A DNA stretch of 64,000 nucleotides, from assembly GCA_021325135.1 (NCBI GenBank), contig JAJPHT010000029.1, positions 62,001 to 126,000 on the forward strand, in the 5' to 3' direction. The position numbers and the translations under genes were made by a program. Shown one piece after another: positions 53,813 through 61,709 of this stretch. The stretch comes from Pseudomonadota bacterium. GTDB lineage: Archaea; Thermoplasmatota; SW-10-69-26; JACQPN01; JAJPHT01. Position 1 is the first letter of the stretch; each line of letters starts with the position of its first letter. The notes under the pieces are model-generated. The model was not told where the DNA came from, ran no database searches, and was given only the letters and a program-made list of their open reading frames with translations.

Positions 53813-54358
53813 ATGGCGTTTCTCGACAAGCTGATCGGCGGCAACAGCAGCAACGGCCGCCGCCCCGCCGAGGGCGGCAACGACCGCACCTACATCGATC
53901 TCTCCGACTACGCCGCCACCGAGAAGACGGGCGAGGGCGCCGCGAGCACCTACGTCCGCTTCGCGGAGCTGCGCGCGCTGGACGACCTGAAGCAGTTCTC
54001 GTCCTACGTGTACGACGGCAACCTCCTCATCCTCGACTTCAGCAAGGTCCAGGGAGACGAGATCCTGCTGCGCCGCCTCACCAACGAGCTTCGCAAACTC
54101 GCGCAGGACACCGGCGGCGACATCGCCGGCCTGGGCGACCACCACATCCTCCTGACCCCCACGGGCGTCAAGGTGGACCGCAAGCGCCTCACCGCCAACA
54201 AGGGCGACGAGGAGGAGCCGGCCCACGTCCCGCGCACCTCGGCGAGCCCCGCCCCGGCCCCCGCGCCGATGGTGGCCCCCGCTCCCGCGCCGGCTCCGGC
54301 CGCGGCCCCCCCGGTCCGGACCAACGGCGGCGTCGGCCGCCGCATGGCGAACAAGTAG
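53813..54358 (+). CDS. sepF: Cell division protein SepF (archaeal)
   Basis: This 181-residue protein anchors FtsZ to the membrane. Residues 1-10 (MAFLDKLIGG) form the short amphipathic membrane-targeting helix. About 40-125 is the SepF core (YVRFAELRALDDLKQFSSYV, GNLLILDFSKV, GGDIAGLGDHHILLTP). A Pro/Ala-rich tail follows, longer than usual. SepF is the FtsZ anchor in most FtsZ-containing archaea; ftsZ itself is not in the window. ATG 53813 is set by the membrane helix. The strong palindromes 150-210 bp upstream suggest specific regulation. Confidence 0.9.
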   Translation: MAFLDKLIGGNSSNGRRPAEGGNDRTYIDLSDYAATEKTGEGAASTYVRFAELRALDDLKQFSSYVYDGNLLILDFSKVQGDEILLRRLTNELRKLAQDTGGDIAGLGDHHILLTPTGVKVDRKRLTANKGDEEEPAHVPRTSASPAPAPAPMVAPAPAPAPAAAPPVRTNGGVGRRMANK

Positions 54359-54413
54359 GCCTCTTGGCCCCTCGCCGCCGGCATCCGCCCTTTCTCGGCC
54401 GGCGGCAGAACTA

Positions 54414-54430
54414 TTTATAAACTATTTAAA
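54414..54430 (+). promoter_or_regulatory. Two extra TATA-like boxes upstream of tbp
   Basis: TTTATAAA at 54414-54421 and TATTTAAA at 54423-54430, nearly adjacent, about 30 bp before the proximal box. TTTATAAA is itself a palindrome and could bind TBP in either direction. Confidence 0.5.
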
Positions 54431-54448
54431 CGACCGGCTGCTTTGGGC

Positions 54449-54456
54449 TTATAAAG
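54449..54456 (+). promoter_or_regulatory. TATA box of tbp, leaderless
   Basis: TTATAAAG centred 26-27 nt before ATG 54479, matching archaeal spacing from TATA box to a start at the A of ATG. Confidence 0.8.
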
Positions 54457-54478
54457 CGGCCTTGGCCGGTGACTCTCC

Positions 54479-55024
54479 ATGGCGAAGATCAAGATCGAGA
54501 ACGTCGTCGCGTCGACCTCCATCGGCACCGAGCTGGACCTCCAGTCCATCGCCCTCGCCCTCGACAACGCGGAGTACGAGCCCGAGCAGTTCCCCGGCCT
54601 CGTCTGCCGTCTCAAGGACCCCAAGACGGCGGCGCTCCTCTTCCGCAGCGGCAAGGTCGTCTGCACCGGCGCGAAGTCCATCGACGCCGTGGGCAAGGCC
54701 GTGGACATCGTGACGGCCAAGATCGAGGCCAGCGGCGTGAAGGTCGACCGCAACCCGGAGATCACCGTCCAGAACATCGTCGCCTCGGCCGACCTGCACT
54801 CGGAGTTGAACCTCAACGCCATCGCCATCGGCTTGGGCCTGGAGAAGGTCGAGTACGAGCCCGAGCAGTTCCCCGGCCTCGTCTACCGCCTGGACGACCC
54901 CAAGGTCGTGGTCCTCCTCTTCGGCAGCGGCAAGCTCGTCTGCACGGGCGCCCGCAAGCCCGAGGACGCCGAGCGCGCCGTCGACAAGATCACCGAGGAG
55001 CTTCAGGCCCTCGGCCTGCTCTAA
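54479..55024 (+). CDS. tbp: TATA-binding protein
   Basis: This 181-residue general transcription factor is made of two similar repeats (about 5-88 and 96-178). Each contains YEPEQFPGLV followed by Y/C-R-L-x-D-P and an F-x-S-GK-V/L-V-C-TGA strand. This is the saddle-shaped core of archaeal TBP and recruits TFB and RNA polymerase. Length is normal. It has a leaderless TATA promoter and two additional TATA-like boxes upstream, suggesting autoregulation. The last 28 bp of the coding region are repeated 117 bp downstream. Confidence 0.98.
   Translation: MAKIKIENVVASTSIGTELDLQSIALALDNAEYEPEQFPGLVCRLKDPKTAALLFRSGKVVCTGAKSIDAVGKAVDIVTAKIEASGVKVDRNPEITVQNIVASADLHSELNLNAIAIGLGLEKVEYEPEQFPGLVYRLDDPKVVVLLFGSGKLVCTGARKPEDAERAVDKITEELQALGLL
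54995..55022 (+). repeat. 28-bp direct repeat, copy 1 (tbp 3' end)
   Basis: The codons for the last nine residues of TBP (EELQALGLL) plus the first base of the stop. It is identical over 28 bases to 55112-55139. Confidence 0.85.
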
Positions 55025-55090
55025 CCGGGCGGTGAGGATCGCCCCCGAAGCGCCGCTTGCGGCGCGGAGCGGGGCGCATCGTGCGTATTG

Positions 55091-55108
55091 CCGGCTGGTA
55101 CGCCAGCC
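55091..55108. other. Hairpin inside the duplicated tbp-tail interval
   Basis: CGGCTGG and CCAGCCG form a perfect 7-bp stem with loop TACG. It lies just before the second copy of the tbp tail; the role is unknown. Confidence 0.4.
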
Positions 55109-55111
55109 GCG

Positions 55112-55139
55112 GAGGAGCTTCAGGCCCTCGGCCTGCTCT
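55112..55139 (+). repeat. 28-bp direct repeat, copy 2
   Basis: Exact copy of the tbp 3' end, followed by TGA in the same frame where the original has TAA. The intervening 89 bp contain no gene. It resembles a duplicated attachment site or a local tandem duplication. Confidence 0.85.
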
Positions 55140-55145
55140 GAACGG

Positions 55146-55192
55146 GTTTCCGTTTTCCTTTTTCCGCCCTCCCGAAGGGCGGGTCCCTTTCT
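55146..55192 (+). terminator. T-rich tract and hairpin after tbp
   Basis: Runs of T (TTT, TTTT, TTTTT) at 55146-55164 are followed by a CCGCCCT/AGGGCGG hairpin with loop CCCGA and another T-rich end. This is a likely terminator for tbp. Confidence 0.5.
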
Positions 55193-55209
55193 TCGTCCTA
55201 GCGGGGGCC

Positions 55210-55605
55210 ATGGACGTCTCCACCGCCCGACGCATCGAGCGCGCGCTGCTGACCGCGGAGAACGAGGACCCCGACGCGCTCCGGAGCGTCCTGTCCAGCG
55301 CGCCCACGTGGCACACGCCGGGCCACAACATGCTGGCGGGCGACCACATGGGGCGCGAGCAGGTGGTCCAGCTTCTCAAGGACTACCGCGACATGACCCA
55401 GGGGAGCCTCCGCGTGGAGGAGGCCCGCGGGCCCGAGACGCGGGGCGACGAGGGGACCCTCCACCTGCACCTCTCCGCGAGGCGGCAGGGGCTCATGCTG
55501 GACACCGAGGCGGACGTGCGCTTCCGCCTGGAGGAGGGGCGCGTGGCGGAGCTTTGGACCCAGCCCGAGGACGCCGCGGCGTGGGACCGCTTCTGGGCCC
55601 CGTAG
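55210..55605 (+). CDS. SnoaL/NTF2-like small protein
   Basis: This 131-residue soluble protein has an N-terminal helical region (IERALLTAENEDPDALRSVL), a middle with WHTPGHNMLAG and a long C-terminal set of beta strands. This is the pattern of SnoaL-type cone folds (nuclear transport factor 2 superfamily). The superfamily includes isomerases, hydratases and non-catalytic binding proteins, so function is open. ATG 55210 is preferred. The frame is open upstream into the tbp-tail repeat, but that part lacks a matching pattern. Confidence 0.7.
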   Translation: MDVSTARRIERALLTAENEDPDALRSVLSSAPTWHTPGHNMLAGDHMGREQVVQLLKDYRDMTQGSLRVEEARGPETRGDEGTLHLHLSARRQGLMLDTEADVRFRLEEGRVAELWTQPEDAAAWDRFWAP

Positions 55606-55646
55606 GCCGCCGGCACCGTGAATAGCGGGCGCGTCGTCGCCTGGCC

Positions 55647-57011
55647 ATGCGCGCCCTGCTCCTTCTCGTGATCCTCCTGGCCTCCGGCTGCGTCGCGCCT
55701 GCGGTCCACCCGGAGGAGAGGCCCGCGGGCTTCGCCACCCTCGCGGGGGTCGCAGGGCCGGTGAGCCTGGGGCCGCAAGCGGGGCACGCCATGGAGCCCT
55801 CCCTGGCGATGCGCGGCGACGCCATCGTGATCGCGGCGCACACGGAGATGCCTGGCACGGAGCCCGGCCAGGCGCGCGTGTTCGCCATCGTCGTCCACCG
55901 CTCCACCGACGGGGGCGCCACCTGGTCCTCCGCGCCCCTTCCCCGCGACGTGACCTCCCCCTTCGACCCGCTGGGCCGCATGCGCTACAGCGGCGACTCG
56001 GTCCTCGCCTTCGCCCCCTCGGGCGCGCTCTACCTGGCGGGCGTCGCGCTGGACGGCGTGGGCGACGCCGCGGTCCTGGGCCAGAACACCGACTTCACCG
56101 TCTTCGTCACGCGCTCCGACGACCAGGGCGCGACGTGGTCGCCCGCCGTGTTCCACGTCCGCGGCGCGGGCCCCGCCCTCGCGCTGGCCCAGGACAAGCC
56201 GTGGCTCAGCGTCGACCCCGAGGGCTCGCTGCGCCTGGTGTGGACCGAGTTCGTGCAGTCGCTCACCCTCATCCAGTACGCTCGCTCGGACGACGGCGGG
56301 GCCACGTGGAGCGCGCCGCGCACGCTGGCCCTCAACTCGGCCCAGGAGATGAACCAGGTCACCGGCGCCACCCTCGCGACGCCCGGCGGCGGGCGCGTCT
56401 ACCTCTCCTACACCGACATCCGCAACGAGCCGTGGCCCCCCACCGCGCCCGTCGCGAGCCGGCAGCTGGCCTTCTGGAGCGCAGACGGCGGCGCCACCTT
56501 CCAGGGGCCCCTCGTGGTGGGCCCCTCGGTCTTCCCGCGCTTCGGGCGCGTCGTCGCGGACCCGCGCGATCCCCTGCACGCCGCGGTGCTGGCCTCCGAC
56601 GACGCGGCCCAGCCCCGCGTGTACCTCCGCGAGACGCGCGACGGCGGCGCCTCGTGGGGCCCGCGCCTGGACCTCGCGCCGCAGCGCGCGGGCGCGCAGC
56701 AGCTTCCCACCGGCTGGTTCGGCCCCGACGGGAGGCTCCACGTCGCGTACTACGACGCGGGCTGGCCCGGCGGCGAGCGCGTCGTGCTGGACACGCTGGA
56801 GGGCGGCGCCCTCGTCGCGGAGCAGCCCGCGCCCGGCCCGTCCATCGCGCCCGGGCCGTACCGCCGCGAATACTTCGGCCTCGACGGAGAGGGCTCCCGC
56901 GTCTGGGCCGCCTGGGTCGCGGGCGACGGCGGCACGGGCGACTCCGTGGCGGTGCTCACCGGGACCGATGGCACGGGGACCTACGTCGCGGCGGCGCCGT
57001 TCGACGTCTGA
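55647..57011 (+). CDS. BNR-repeat lipoprotein
   Basis: This 454-residue lipoprotein has lipobox LLASGC (Cys15) and a beta-propeller with at least five Asp boxes: STDGGATW, SDDQGATW, SDDGGATW, SADGGATF and TRDGGASW. It is similar in plan to the lipoprotein at 26027 but shorter and poorer in cysteine. A sialidase-fold binding or hydrolytic role at the surface is inferred. The end of the gene overlaps the convergent Cys-cluster membrane protein by 31 bp. Confidence 0.85.
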   Translation: MRALLLLVILLASGCVAPAVHPEERPAGFATLAGVAGPVSLGPQAGHAMEPSLAMRGDAIVIAAHTEMPGTEPGQARVFAIVVHRSTDGGATWSSAPLPRDVTSPFDPLGRMRYSGDSVLAFAPSGALYLAGVALDGVGDAAVLGQNTDFTVFVTRSDDQGATWSPAVFHVRGAGPALALAQDKPWLSVDPEGSLRLVWTEFVQSLTLIQYARSDDGGATWSAPRTLALNSAQEMNQVTGATLATPGGGRVYLSYTDIRNEPWPPTAPVASRQLAFWSADGGATFQGPLVVGPSVFPRFGRVVADPRDPLHAAVLASDDAAQPRVYLRETRDGGASWGPRLDLAPQRAGAQQLPTGWFGPDGRLHVAYYDAGWPGGERVVLDTLEGGALVAEQPAPGPSIAPGPYRREYFGLDGEGSRVWAAWVAGDGGTGDSVAVLTGTDGTGTYVAAAPFDV

Positions 57012-57967
57012 TCGCAAGCGCAGGCCGCCGCGCGGCGCATGCGGCGGGCGCGCGGGATCGCGGAGGCGAGGGCGAGGACCAGCGCGGCAGCCAGGGCGGC
57101 CGTCCGCATGCGCGGGTCCCACGGCGCCGCGCGCACGCCCTGCACCACGAGCGCGAGCCCGAGGCCCAGGAGCGTCTTCACCGTCGCCTTCATCCAGCGG
57201 CGGCGCGCGAGGCCCAGGCTGGAGACGGCCTGCGCGCCCGCGGCGAGAAGGCCCAGCCCCAGCGCGGCGGCCCACGGCAGGGGTGCCATCAAAAGCGCCG
57301 CCATGGCGAGGAGGAAGACGGGGAACGTCGTGAAGCACCCCACGCAGAGCCGCAGGCCATTGATCCGGTAGACGTCCTTGCGGTACGCCTCGGTGTCGGG
57401 GTGGTGCGCGAAGACCTGGGGCAGCGCCAGGGGTGCGGCCTTGGAGGCCAAGGGGAGGAGGGCCAGCGCGGCGCACCCGCAGCCGCCGCACCCTCCGCAA
57501 CCCCCGCAGCCGCAGTCGCACGCGCCGCAGCTTCCGCAGCCGCACGGGTCGCCCCCGCCGCACGGGTGGCAGCAGGGGGAGCACGGGTCGCAGCACGAGG
57601 AGGGGCAGCAACACCCGCCCCCTCCGTTGTTGCACGTGCACGCGGGGCCGCTGCTGGCGGGGACGGGGCGCATGGCGGTGAAGAAGAGGATGAGGAGCAC
57701 CAGCAGCACGAGGACGCCCGACGCGTAGACCAGCGCGACGAGGAGCGTCGCCACGAGGGCGGTCTGCCCCGCGAGGACGGCCGCCACGGCGAGGTTCCCC
57801 TGCCGCTCGTGAAGGCCCAGGCCGAGGGCTGCCGCGCCGAAGACCAGGGAGAGGAAGAAGACCGCGGGGTCGGGGGTCACGAGGAAGCCCGCGAGGAAGC
57901 TCACCCACGCCAGCGCGCCCAGGACCAGGGCCGCGATGGCCTTCCCTGATGGAGCCTCCTCCGGCAC
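56981..57967 (-). CDS. Membrane protein with 21-cysteine cluster, DUF2085-like end
   Basis: This 328-residue polytopic protein has three or four N-terminal membrane helices (about 9-30, 35-52, 58-99). A loop at about 101-165 carries 21 cysteines in 56 residues (110-165), mostly as CC, CGC, CGGC and DPC units with Gly and Pro. A second membrane region begins with NGLRLCVGCFTTFP (Cys208, Cys211), which resembles DUF2085 membrane proteins. It has three more helices and ends with a basic, Cys-containing tail. The cluster could bind several metal ions like a metallothionein or form a disulfide-rich cap. The start is GTG 57967. No close family with this insertion is known to me. Confidence 0.8.
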   Translation of the reverse strand: MPEEAPSGKAIAALVLGALAWVSFLAGFLVTPDPAVFFLSLVFGAAALGLGLHERQGNLAVAAVLAGQTALVATLLVALVYASGVLVLLVLLILFFTAMRPVPASSGPACTCNNGGGGCCCPSSCCDPCSPCCHPCGGGDPCGCGSCGACDCGCGGCGGCGGCGCAALALLPLASKAAPLALPQVFAHHPDTEAYRKDVYRINGLRLCVGCFTTFPVFLLAMAALLMAPLPWAAALGLGLLAAGAQAVSSLGLARRRWMKATVKTLLGLGLALVVQGVRAAPWDPRMRTAALAAALVLALASAIPRARRMRRAAACACDQTSNGAAAT

Positions 57968-58015
57968 GCGCCAGCAAAGGGGCGGGGGGTCTTCAGCGTT
58001 TCACGCGTCGGCCAC

Positions 58016-58023
58016 CTTCAAAC
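58016..58023 (+). promoter_or_regulatory. CTTCAAAC box at -27 of the ABC-2 ATPase
   Basis: Same position and nearly the same sequence as the box before the geranylgeranyl reductase gene, suggesting a variant archaeal TATA element in this GC-rich genome. Confidence 0.45.
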
Positions 58024-58045
58024 CCGGGGGACGCGATGCGCGGGC

Positions 58046-58987
58046 GTGTCCGCCATCGTCGCGACAAGCCTGCGCAAGTCCTACGGCGAGGTGCGCGCCG
58101 TGGAGGACGTCTCGCTGGACGTGGCGGAGGGGGAGATCTTCGGCCTCCTGGGCCCCAACGGCGCGGGCAAGACGACGACGGTCCGCATGCTGGCGACGCT
58201 GCTCCGCCCCGACGCGGGCGAGGTGCGCATCCTGGGCCTCGACCCCGCGCGCGACCGCGTCGCCGTGCGGCGGCTCATGGGCATCGCGCTCCAGGAGACG
58301 GGCCTCGACGACCTCGCCACGGGCCGCGAGCTGCTCACCCTCCACGCGCGCCTCTATGGCCTCCCCCGCGCGCGGGCCCGCGAGCGCGCCCAGGAGCTTC
58401 TCGCGCACTTCGGCCTGGAGGAGGCGGCGGACCGCCGCGTCGGGGAATATTCCGGCGGCATGCGGCGGCGCATCGACCTCGCCAGCGCGCTCGTCCACTC
58501 GCCCAAGGTCGTCTTCCTCGACGAGCCCACCGTGGGCCTGGACCCCGCCGCCCGGGCGCAGCTCTGGGGCGCGGTGCGGCGCCTCAACCGCGAGGAGGGC
58601 ACCACCATCCTGCTGACGACGCACTACATGGAGGAGGCCGAGCGCCTCGCGGGGCGGCTGGCCGTCATCGACCGCGGCCGCGTCGTCATGGAGGGCACCG
58701 CAGCGCAATTGAAGGCTCGCGTGGCGAAGCGCGTCGTCACGCTGGCCTTGGACGACGAGGAGGGGGACTTCCCTCGGGTGGCCCGCGCCCTCGCGGCGAT
58801 GCCCGGCGTCCTGCGCGCGCTCCCCACGCCCGAAGGCGTCGTCGTCCACGTGGGCGAAGGCGGCCCCCGCGCCGACGAGGTGCGCGCCGTGGCCGAGAAG
58901 GAGGCGCGCGTCGTGGGCGCCACCTCCAACGACCCCACGCTGGACGACCTCTTCCTCACCACCGGCCGAAAGGAGGGATCGCAATGA
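58046..58987 (+). CDS. ABC-2 type exporter ATPase
   Basis: This 313-residue ATPase of the DrrA/daunorubicin-resistance type has Walker A GPNGAGKTT at 36-44, YSGGMRRR signature near 134-141, Walker B VVFLDEP and the switch His in TTHYMEEAE. After about 215 comes the family's C-terminal extra domain (ALDDEEGDF to SNDPTLDDLFL). It powers export by the permease encoded next, with which it overlaps (ATGA). The transported substrate is unknown. The start is GTG 58046 with a CTTCAAAC box at -27. Confidence 0.92.
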   Translation: MSAIVATSLRKSYGEVRAVEDVSLDVAEGEIFGLLGPNGAGKTTTVRMLATLLRPDAGEVRILGLDPARDRVAVRRLMGIALQETGLDDLATGRELLTLHARLYGLPRARARERAQELLAHFGLEEAADRRVGEYSGGMRRRIDLASALVHSPKVVFLDEPTVGLDPAARAQLWGAVRRLNREEGTTILLTTHYMEEAERLAGRLAVIDRGRVVMEGTAAQLKARVAKRVVTLALDDEEGDFPRVARALAAMPGVLRALPTPEGVVVHVGEGGPRADEVRAVAEKEARVVGATSNDPTLDDLFLTTGRKEGSQ

Positions 58988-59751
58988 GCTTCCTCACCGC
59001 GACCGACGAATTGCTTCGCAAGACGCTGCGCCAGTTCCCTCGCGTGCCCCCTGATATCGTCCAAGCCCTCGCGATCCCGCTCTTCCTCTTCGCGCTCTTC
59101 TCGCTCCAGATGGCGGCCGTCTCGCGCCTGCCCGGGTTCCCGACGGAGAATTACGCGCAGTTCCTCCTGCCGCAGATCATCGTCTTCACGGCGTTCACCA
59201 GCGCGAACGGCGCGGGGTACGGCCTGGTGCTGGAGGCCAAGAGCGGGTATCTCGACAAGCTGCGCGCGATGCCCATCCCGAGGGCGAGCATCGTGCTGGG
59301 GCGCCTCCTCGCGGTGGGCCTGCGCGCCATGGCGCAGGCGCTTCTCGTGCTCGCCGTGGCGTTCCCCTTCGGCATCCGCGTCGCGGGCGGCGTCCTCGGC
59401 GTCGTGGGCATCCTGCTCCTCGCCGCGTGCGTGGCCATCGCGTGGGCGGGCATCATGTCCATGCTGGGCCTCCTCACGCGAAGCCCCGAGGCGGTGGAGG
59501 CCTCGACCGTGCTCTTCATCCCGCTCACGTACCTCACCACCGGCGCCATGCCCCTGGCGCTCATGAGCCCCGCCGTGCAGGGCGTCGTGCGCGCGAACCC
59601 CGTGACCTACGTCGTGGAGGGCATCCGCGCGTTCAGCCTTGACGCGGGCCTTTCCGTGGTGCACCTGGAGGCCTTCGCGTCGGGGCTCGCCATGGCGCTC
59701 GTGGGCGTCGCGCTCGCGACGTGGGCGATGCGGCGGCTCGACACGCGCTGA
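58984..59751 (+). CDS. ABC-2 type exporter permease
   Basis: This 255-residue membrane protein has six helices. The central ENYAQFLLPQIIVFTAF and YLDKLRAMPIPRASIVLGRL segments and the late YLTTGAMPLALMSP to NPVTYVVEGIRAF region match ABC-2 permeases. It partners the ATPase whose stop it overlaps by four bases. A TGATATC site lies in the Pro-Asp-Ile codons at 59052. The next operon starts about 130 bp later. Confidence 0.92.
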   Translation: MSFLTATDELLRKTLRQFPRVPPDIVQALAIPLFLFALFSLQMAAVSRLPGFPTENYAQFLLPQIIVFTAFTSANGAGYGLVLEAKSGYLDKLRAMPIPRASIVLGRLLAVGLRAMAQALLVLAVAFPFGIRVAGGVLGVVGILLLAACVAIAWAGIMSMLGLLTRSPEAVEASTVLFIPLTYLTTGAMPLALMSPAVQGVVRANPVTYVVEGIRAFSLDAGLSVVHLEAFASGLAMALVGVALATWAMRRLDTR

Positions 59752-59832
59752 GCATGGGGACGGCGGAGCGTGGACTGTTCCTCCGCGCGGGCCCGCGGCC
59801 TCCGAGGGGAAACATATCACACGCGTGCAGAA

Positions 59833-59841
59833 TCATTAAAC
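59833..59841 (+). promoter_or_regulatory. AT-rich promoter element of the radical SAM operon
   Basis: CATTAAAC, about 45 nt before ATG 59882. Transcription starting about 26 nt later would leave a leader of about 19 nt. Confidence 0.5.
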
Positions 59842-59881
59842 CAGTTAGCGCCATTGGGTGCCGCGCCTGCGAGATGATATC

Positions 59882-60640
59882 ATGCGCGCCGACGACCTCC
59901 TCGTTCTCGACTACGCCGGCTTTTCCCGCCACACGGCCCTGTTCTACAAGAAGCTGGAGGCGGCGTCGTTCCGGGAGCTCTTCGTCCGCGACCCGGCGGG
60001 CGTCCTCTTCGACTCCCTCTTCCCCGGCTACAAGAGCCCGACCCCTGGGAAGATCAACCAGGCCAACCGCATGCTCTTCTCCCTCCTGAGCAACCCGAAG
60101 TTCATGGACTGGAGCAAGGGCTTCCAGAAGAAGCTCGAAGAGACGGCCCAGCGCGCCGCGCCGCAGGAGAAGCCCGGCGAGGCCATCAAGCTCTACACGG
60201 TCCAGGTGGACCGCGCCAAGCTCTACCAGGAGATCCTGGAGGCGACGCGGAGCTTCGCCGACGTGGAGTTCTTCCACTCGGCGTTCATCGCCGACCCCGA
60301 CGACAACCCGTGCGGGACCGTCCCCCGCCCCATCCCTCTCCCCAACCCGCCTCAGCCCCCCGTCCCGTGGCCGGACATCTCGATCATGCCGCGCTTCGGA
60401 GGCAACGAGGACGTCGCCGTGGAGGTCGAGACCCTGATCTACGCCGTCGCGGTGGCGGCGGTGGCCGTCGTGGTCACCGTCGTGGCCGTCGCCGGCATGC
60501 CCGCGGTCGAGATCCTCTCGCGCCAGGACCTTGCCAAGGTCACCGGGATCGCCGCAGAGCACCTGCAGGCGCGCGCCCAAGGCCTGCGCGAGTCGGGCAA
60601 GCTGACGTCCCACGAGGCGATCCGCGGCCGCCTGATGTGA
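59882..60640 (+). CDS. Possible radical SAM substrate protein with NHLP/Nif11-like N terminus
   Basis: This 252-residue protein is of unknown family. An N-terminal helical region contains SFRELFVRDPAGVLFDSLFP (29-48). The F-R-x-L-x-x-x-x-x-D-P-x-x-x-L spacing recalls the leader regions of NHLP and Nif11-type modified peptides. About 55-125 is helical. About 142-170 is Pro-rich with aromatic residues (PNPPQPPVPWPD). About 184-206 is a Val/Ala hydrophobic stretch, followed by a helical tail. It is only 4 bp from a radical SAM gene and likely co-expressed. A substrate role is inferred; a plain membrane-anchored partner protein is the alternative. ATG 59882 is chosen over GTG 59858 because of the promoter position. 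Confidence 0.65.
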   Translation: MRADDLLVLDYAGFSRHTALFYKKLEAASFRELFVRDPAGVLFDSLFPGYKSPTPGKINQANRMLFSLLSNPKFMDWSKGFQKKLEETAQRAAPQEKPGEAIKLYTVQVDRAKLYQEILEATRSFADVEFFHSAFIADPDDNPCGTVPRPIPLPNPPQPPVPWPDISIMPRFGGNEDVAVEVETLIYAVAVAAVAVVVTVVAVAGMPAVEILSRQDLAKVTGIAAEHLQARAQGLRESGKLTSHEAIRGRLM

Positions 60641-60644
60641 GCCC

Positions 60645-61709
60645 ATGAGGATCTTCGATCCTCTTCCGGAGGGCCGGACGCTCTCGGTCATGCCGACCTT
60701 CCGATGCACCGCCGAGTGCGACCATTGCGGCACGTTGAGCAGCCCCCGGGAGAGCACCTGGCTCCCCCGGGACCTCATGCTGCGCGTCATCGGCGAGGCG
60801 GCGGACAACGGCTACAAGGTCGTGGTCTTCACCGGTGGCGAGCCCACGCTGGCGGGCGCGGACCTCCTGGAAGGCATCCGGCTCGCGAGGTCGCGTGGGC
60901 TCGTGGCGCGCATGGTGACCAACGGGCACTGGGCCGTCCACGACGCCGCGGCGGACCGGAAGATCGGCGAGCTCGTGGACGCCGGCCTCAACGAGATCAA
61001 CTTCAGCACCGGCGACCAGCACGCGCGCTTCGTCCCCATGGAGCGCGTGCTCCGGGGCGCAAGGGCCGCCGCGAAGGCGGGCCTCACCATCGCGATCATG
61101 GTGGAGACGGTCAACGAGCGCCGGATCACCAAGGAGACGGTGGAGAAGCACCCCGAGTTCCAGCGCCTCCTGGAGGAGCACCCCGACGCGCGGCTGAGGC
61201 TCCACGAGAGCCCCTGGATGCCGCTGATCCCCTCCAAGGTCTTCCGCTACCCCGAAGGCCTCGCCATCAACCGGGCGAACCTCGCGTGGCGCGCCGGGTG
61301 CGACAGCGTCCTGGGCACGACGACGCTCCAGGCCAACGGCAACCTGGGCGCGTGCTGCGGCATCGGGATGAAGAACGTCCCCGAGCTGAGCCTGGGGAAC
61401 GCCCGCGACGTGCCCCTCGCCGAGGCCGACGCCAAGGCGGGGGACGACTTCCTGAAGCGGTGGATCCGCGTCGAAGGTCCCGAGAAGATCCTCGACTGGG
61501 CCTCCCGCCACGACCCCTCCATCCAGTGGGAGGACATGTACGCCCACCGCTGCCAGGCGTGCATCCGCCTCTACACGGACCCCGCCGTGCGACGGGTGAT
61601 CCGCGAGAAGCACCAGGAGAAGATGGCGGACGTCGTGTTCGGCGAGTGGCTCCTCTTCAAGTTCCAGGGCGCGGACGACCCCGTCGTCGCCGCGCCCCCG
61701 GAGCCGTAG
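60645..61709 (+). CDS. Radical SAM protein with SPASM-like C-terminal cysteines
   Basis: This 354-residue iron-sulfur enzyme has the canonical C-x3-C-x2-C (Cys21, Cys25, Cys28) in PTFRCTAECDHCG, then GGEPTL (64-69), the SAM-binding region and INFSTGDQH. The C terminus carries more cysteines (219, 237, 238, 303, 306) in the order seen in SPASM or twitch domains that hold auxiliary clusters. Such enzymes modify peptides or proteins, for example by thioether or carbon-carbon crosslinks. The 4-bp distance to the preceding gene makes that protein the natural substrate candidate. No exporter, protease or maturation gene follows. Confidence 0.88.
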   Translation: MRIFDPLPEGRTLSVMPTFRCTAECDHCGTLSSPRESTWLPRDLMLRVIGEAADNGYKVVVFTGGEPTLAGADLLEGIRLARSRGLVARMVTNGHWAVHDAAADRKIGELVDAGLNEINFSTGDQHARFVPMERVLRGARAAAKAGLTIAIMVETVNERRITKETVEKHPEFQRLLEEHPDARLRLHESPWMPLIPSKVFRYPEGLAINRANLAWRAGCDSVLGTTTLQANGNLGACCGIGMKNVPELSLGNARDVPLAEADAKAGDDFLKRWIRVEGPEKILDWASRHDPSIQWEDMYAHRCQACIRLYTDPAVRRVIREKHQEKMADVVFGEWLLFKFQGADDPVVAAPPEP

